Shown: positions 6,014 to 8,401 of the stretch, one piece after another
Position numbering within the stretch: position 1 is the first letter of the stretch
Layout: every line of letters starts with the position of its first letter
NCBI GenBank assembly: GCA_031423755.1
Contig: JANPGC010000140.1
Location: forward strand, 1-8,401
Reading direction: 5' to 3'
Length of the DNA stretch: 8,401 nucleotides
Origin: JANMEX01 sp031423755
GTDB taxonomy: Bacteria; Pseudomonadota; Alphaproteobacteria; Rhizobiales; Rhizobiaceae
Position numbers and translations under genes: made by a program
The notes under the pieces: generated by a model
Seen by the model: only the letters and a program-made list of their open reading frames with translations
The model's database searches: none
Told to the model about the DNA's origin: nothing

Positions 6014-8227
6014 ATGTCTGATCGTGCTGAAATCGTTCACGAAAATTTCCTCCGCCGCGTTGCGTCGGGGGACTTTCCTGCGCGCGTTTCTGATGTTTCG
6101 CTTAAAGACAGTGGCCTGTCTTTCGACGACCTGACCGGCATTTTCCGCAGCCAGGTTTTGAGCCGCCAGCTGGATCGCATCGCCCGCAAACTGCAGGCGC
6201 GGGGCGAGGCCTTCTATACAATCGGCTCCTCCGGCCATGAGGGCAACGCCGCCATCGCTGCCGCTTTCCGTGTATCTGACATGGCGTTCCTGCACTATCG
6301 CGGCGCGGCGTTCCAGATCGAGCGGGCGCGGCAGGCGGGGTATGCGAACATGATGGAGGACATGCTGTTGTCTTTCACCGCGTCCTCCGATGATCCGATT
6401 TCCGGCGGGCGGCACAAGGTGCTCGGCTCGAAGGAATTGTACATTCCGCCACAGACATCGACCATCGCTTCGCATCTGCCGAAGGCTGTCGGTGCAGCGG
6501 TTTCGGTCGGCCTCGCCAAGCGGGTCAAGCCTGAGCACAAGCAGCTTCCGGACGACGCAGTGATGCTCTGCTCGTTCGGCGACGCCTCGCTCAATCACTC
6601 GACTTCGCAGGGCGCGATCAACACTGCATCGTGGACCGCCTATCGCGGCCTGCCGGTGCCGATGGTGTTCCTGTGCGAAGATAATGGCATCGGTATTTCT
6701 ACCCGCACACCAGATGGCTGGGTGCGCCAGAGCATCGCCGCGCGGCCTGCCATCGAGTATTTTTACTGCGACGGTTTGGACGTGCTGGACGCCTACAAGA
6801 CGGCACGCGAGGCCGAGGCCTTCGTGCGCTCGACCCGCAAGCCCGCCTTCCTGCACATGCGCACCGTACGGCTTTACGGCCATGCGGGTGCGGATGTGCA
6901 GACGGCCTACATGACGCGGGAAGCGGTCGAGGCAGACGAGGCCAATGACCCTTTGCTGCACACTGCCGCCAGCCTGGTGCGCGAGGGCATCATGGACTTG
7001 GACGATGTTCTCGATGTCTACAACGGCATCGACGCCGAGGTGACGGCGATGGCTGAACAGGTCATCACCCGTCCAAAACTGAAGACCTCCGCCGACGTGA
7101 TGGCCAGCATCGTGCCGCCAAAGCGCGCCAATGCGCCGACCAATGGCCCGTCAGCGGACCTCCGCGCCAAGACCTTCGACAGCGACATGCGCCTGATGGA
7201 GCAGCCGCAGCCAATGTCCCGGCTGATCAACTGGACGCTGACTGACCTGATGCTTGAGCATCGCGAGATCGCGCTGATGGGCGAGGACGTGGGGCCGAAG
7301 GGCGGCGTTTATGGCGTGACACTGAAGCTGCATGACCGGTTTGGCCCGGGTCGCGTGATGAACACGCTGCTGGACGAGCAGAGCATCCTCGGCCTTGCCA
7401 TCGGCATGGCGCACAATGGCTTTGTCCCGGTGCCGGAAATCCAGTTCCTCGCCTATTTGCACAATGCCGAAGACCAACTGCGCGGCGAGGCTGCCACGCT
7501 TTCGTTCTTCTCCAAGGGCCAGTACACGAACCCGATGGTGCTGCGCATCGCAGGTCTGGGCTACCAGAAGGGTTTCGGCGGCCATTTCCACAATGACAAT
7601 TCGCTCGCCGTGCTGCGCGACATTCCGGGCATCATCCTTGCCGTGCCGTCCAATGGCCATGACGCGGCGCTGATGCTGCGCGAATGCATCCGCCTGGCGC
7701 GGGAAGAGCAGCGCGTGGTGGTGTTCGTCGAGCCGATTGCGCTTTATTCAGCGCGCGACATGCATGAGCCCAAGGACGGGCTGATGACCTTTCACTATCC
7801 CCAGCCCGGCACCGGCGAAATCCGGCTTGGCGAAATCGGCGTTGAGGGCGACGGCACGGATGTGGCGATTGTCACCTATGGAAACGGCGCATTCCTCTCG
7901 CGGCAGGCGGCAAAGCTGCTCGCGGACAAGCATGGCGTTCAGGTGCGGATCATTGATCTGCGCTGGCTGAATCCGATTAACGAAAAGGCCATCATTGACG
8001 CGGCGGCCCAGTGTGCCAGTGTGCTGATCGTCGACGAATGCCGCCACACAGGCTCGCAGTCAGAAGCACTGATGGCATTGTTCGCAGAGCAAGGCCCGGC
8101 GGGACGCGAAACGGTGCGCATCACCGCCGAAGACAGTTTCATTCCGCTCGGCCGCGCCGCCACCGTGACGCTGCCCAGCCGCGACGACATCATCGAAGCG
8201 TGTATTGCGCTTAGCCACAAGCATTGA
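6014..8227 (+). CDS. Fused alpha/beta E1 component of a TPP-dependent 2-oxoacid dehydrogenase
   Basis: 737 residues that join both E1 subunits, which are separate in the classical branched-chain and pyruvate complexes. The alpha half is residues about 38-360: the TPP/Mg motif starts GDASLNH (189-195) and ends EDNGIGIST (222-230), with D190 and N224 as predicted metal ligands. A conserved loop histidine is at H290 (RLYGHAGAD). A hydrophilic linker spans about 362-398. The beta half is about 400-737: GEDVGPKGGVYGVT (423-436), predicted TPP-activating E455 in LLDEQSILGLAIG, FGGHFHNDN (521-529), and the C-terminal transketolase-type domain (VAIVTYGNGA, VRIIDLRWLNP, ECRHTGS). It would decarboxylate a 2-oxoacid and pass the acyl group to a lipoyl E2; no E2 or E3 is in the window. 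Its place between gcdH and a semialdehyde dehydrogenase gene suggests 2-oxoadipate as substrate (product glutaryl-CoA), but branched-chain oxoacids cannot be excluded. The Shine-Dalgarno is weak (AGG, 4 nt from ATG, or GGGAAG, 13 nt away). Confidence 0.9.
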   Translation: MSDRAEIVHENFLRRVASGDFPARVSDVSLKDSGLSFDDLTGIFRSQVLSRQLDRIARKLQARGEAFYTIGSSGHEGNAAIAAAFRVSDMAFLHYRGAAFQIERARQAGYANMMEDMLLSFTASSDDPISGGRHKVLGSKELYIPPQTSTIASHLPKAVGAAVSVGLAKRVKPEHKQLPDDAVMLCSFGDASLNHSTSQGAINTASWTAYRGLPVPMVFLCEDNGIGISTRTPDGWVRQSIAARPAIEYFYCDGLDVLDAYKTAREAEAFVRSTRKPAFLHMRTVRLYGHAGADVQTAYMTREAVEADEANDPLLHTAASLVREGIMDLDDVLDVYNGIDAEVTAMAEQVITRPKLKTSADVMASIVPPKRANAPTNGPSADLRAKTFDSDMRLMEQPQPMSRLINWTLTDLMLEHREIALMGEDVGPKGGVYGVTLKLHDRFGPGRVMNTLLDEQSILGLAIGMAHNGFVPVPEIQFLAYLHNAEDQLRGEAATLSFFSKGQYTNPMVLRIAGLGYQKGFGGHFHNDNSLAVLRDIPGIILAVPSNGHDAALMLRECIRLAREEQRVVVFVEPIALYSARDMHEPKDGLMTFHYPQPGTGEIRLGEIGVEGDGTDVAIVTYGNGAFLSRQAAKLLADKHGVQVRIIDLRWLNPINEKAIIDAAAQCASVLIVDECRHTGSQSEALMALFAEQGPAGRETVRITAEDSFIPLGRAATVTLPSRDDIIEACIALSHKH

Positions 8228-8229
8228 AC

Positions 8230-8234
8230 GGGAG
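8230..8234 (+). promoter_or_regulatory. Ribosome binding site of the aldehyde dehydrogenase gene
   Basis: GGGAG lies 6 nt before the ATG at 8241, inside the 13-bp gap after the E1 stop. It supports this start and translation from a shared message. Confidence 0.6.
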
Positions 8235-8240
8235 ACGACA

Positions 8241-8401
8241 ATGAGCCATTCAGACATCATCGCCGCCTGCGGCCTGACCGCAGCCGATATTTCCGGCGGC
8301 ACGCTGAAAGTGACAACGCCGGTGGACGGCAGCGTCATCGCGCATCTGAAGGTCGAGAGTTTGGGCCAAGTCGAAGCGAAGATCGCCAAGGCCGTTGCCG
8401 C
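8241..8401 (+). CDS. Aldehyde dehydrogenase, probably ALDH7-type L-piperidine-6-carboxylate / 2-aminoadipate-semialdehyde dehydrogenase (5' part)
   Basis: Only the first 53 codons and two further bases are present; the frame is open at the right edge. The N-terminus begins MSHSDIIAACGLTAADISGG and continues with TPVDGSVIAHLKVESLGQVEAKIAKAVA. The pattern [ST]P-x-DG-x-x-I followed by a V/I-spaced helix is the start of the aldehyde dehydrogenase fold. The preceding short helix resembles lysine-catabolic P6C dehydrogenases (AmaB/ALDH7). These oxidise 2-aminoadipate semialdehyde to 2-aminoadipate with NAD(P)+. The gap to the E1 stop is 13 bp with a good ribosome site, so it is probably cotranscribed. 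The catalytic Cys and Glu are outside the window; the subfamily call leans on the N-terminus and on gcdH nearby. Confidence 0.65.
   Translation, partial: MSHSDIIAACGLTAADISGGTLKVTTPVDGSVIAHLKVESLGQVEAKIAKAVA

Noticed and set aside
5990..6961. 323-codon minus-strand ORF opposite the E1 alpha half
   Set aside because: It is an antisense shadow in GC-rich DNA; the plus-strand frame carries the TPP-binding motifs.
6014..8227. Possible fusion artefact or missing stop between E1 alpha and beta
   Set aside because: The linker (about residues 362-398) is in frame and of coding character, and both halves keep their active-site motifs. Fused E1 proteins of about 730 residues are known in bacteria.

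Overview
The window looks like chromosomal DNA of a high-GC alphaproteobacterium, most likely Hyphomicrobiales (Rhizobiales). This rests on codon usage rich in G/C third positions, a rhizobial-style glutaryl-CoA dehydrogenase with a LysR gene divergent to it, and a fused alpha/beta E1 dehydrogenase. No genus can be named from sequence reading alone.

Left part (1-3522, minus strand): one uninterrupted reading frame fills this region. It starts at an ATG at 3520-3522 behind a strong Shine-Dalgarno and is still open at the left edge, giving at least 1174 residues. The protein has no signal peptide. It carries a long glycine/asparagine/threonine-rich stretch of autotransporter-associated beta-strand (PATR-like) repeats, then RTX-type repeats with an exact 258-bp (86-residue) period, then the start of a serralysin-type C-terminal region. 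It is read as a large type I-secreted RTX surface or extracellular protein. Short ORFs in other frames here are shadows.

Middle (3523-4738): a 150-bp gap, a GcvA/GcdR-type LysR regulator (3673-4569, minus), and a 169-bp divergent control region. That region holds a near-ideal LysR box (ATTC-N7-GAAT), a second inverted repeat of the same half-site, and an unrelated 16-bp inverted repeat.

Right part (4739-8401, plus strand): glutaryl-CoA dehydrogenase (gcdH), a fused alpha/beta TPP-dependent 2-oxoacid dehydrogenase E1 (6014-8227), and the first 53 codons of an ALDH7-like aldehyde dehydrogenase resembling L-piperidine-6-carboxylate / 2-aminoadipate-semialdehyde dehydrogenase. Gaps are 57 and 13 bp, so these are probably one operon. 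Read as a pathway, they suggest lysine breakdown through 2-aminoadipate: semialdehyde oxidation, (transamination elsewhere), oxidative decarboxylation of 2-oxoadipate to glutaryl-CoA, then GcdH to crotonyl-CoA, with the LysR protein as the likely regulator. The most interesting proposal is that the fused branched-chain-type E1 serves as a 2-oxoadipate dehydrogenase E1. That is inference from position, not shown by the sequence.
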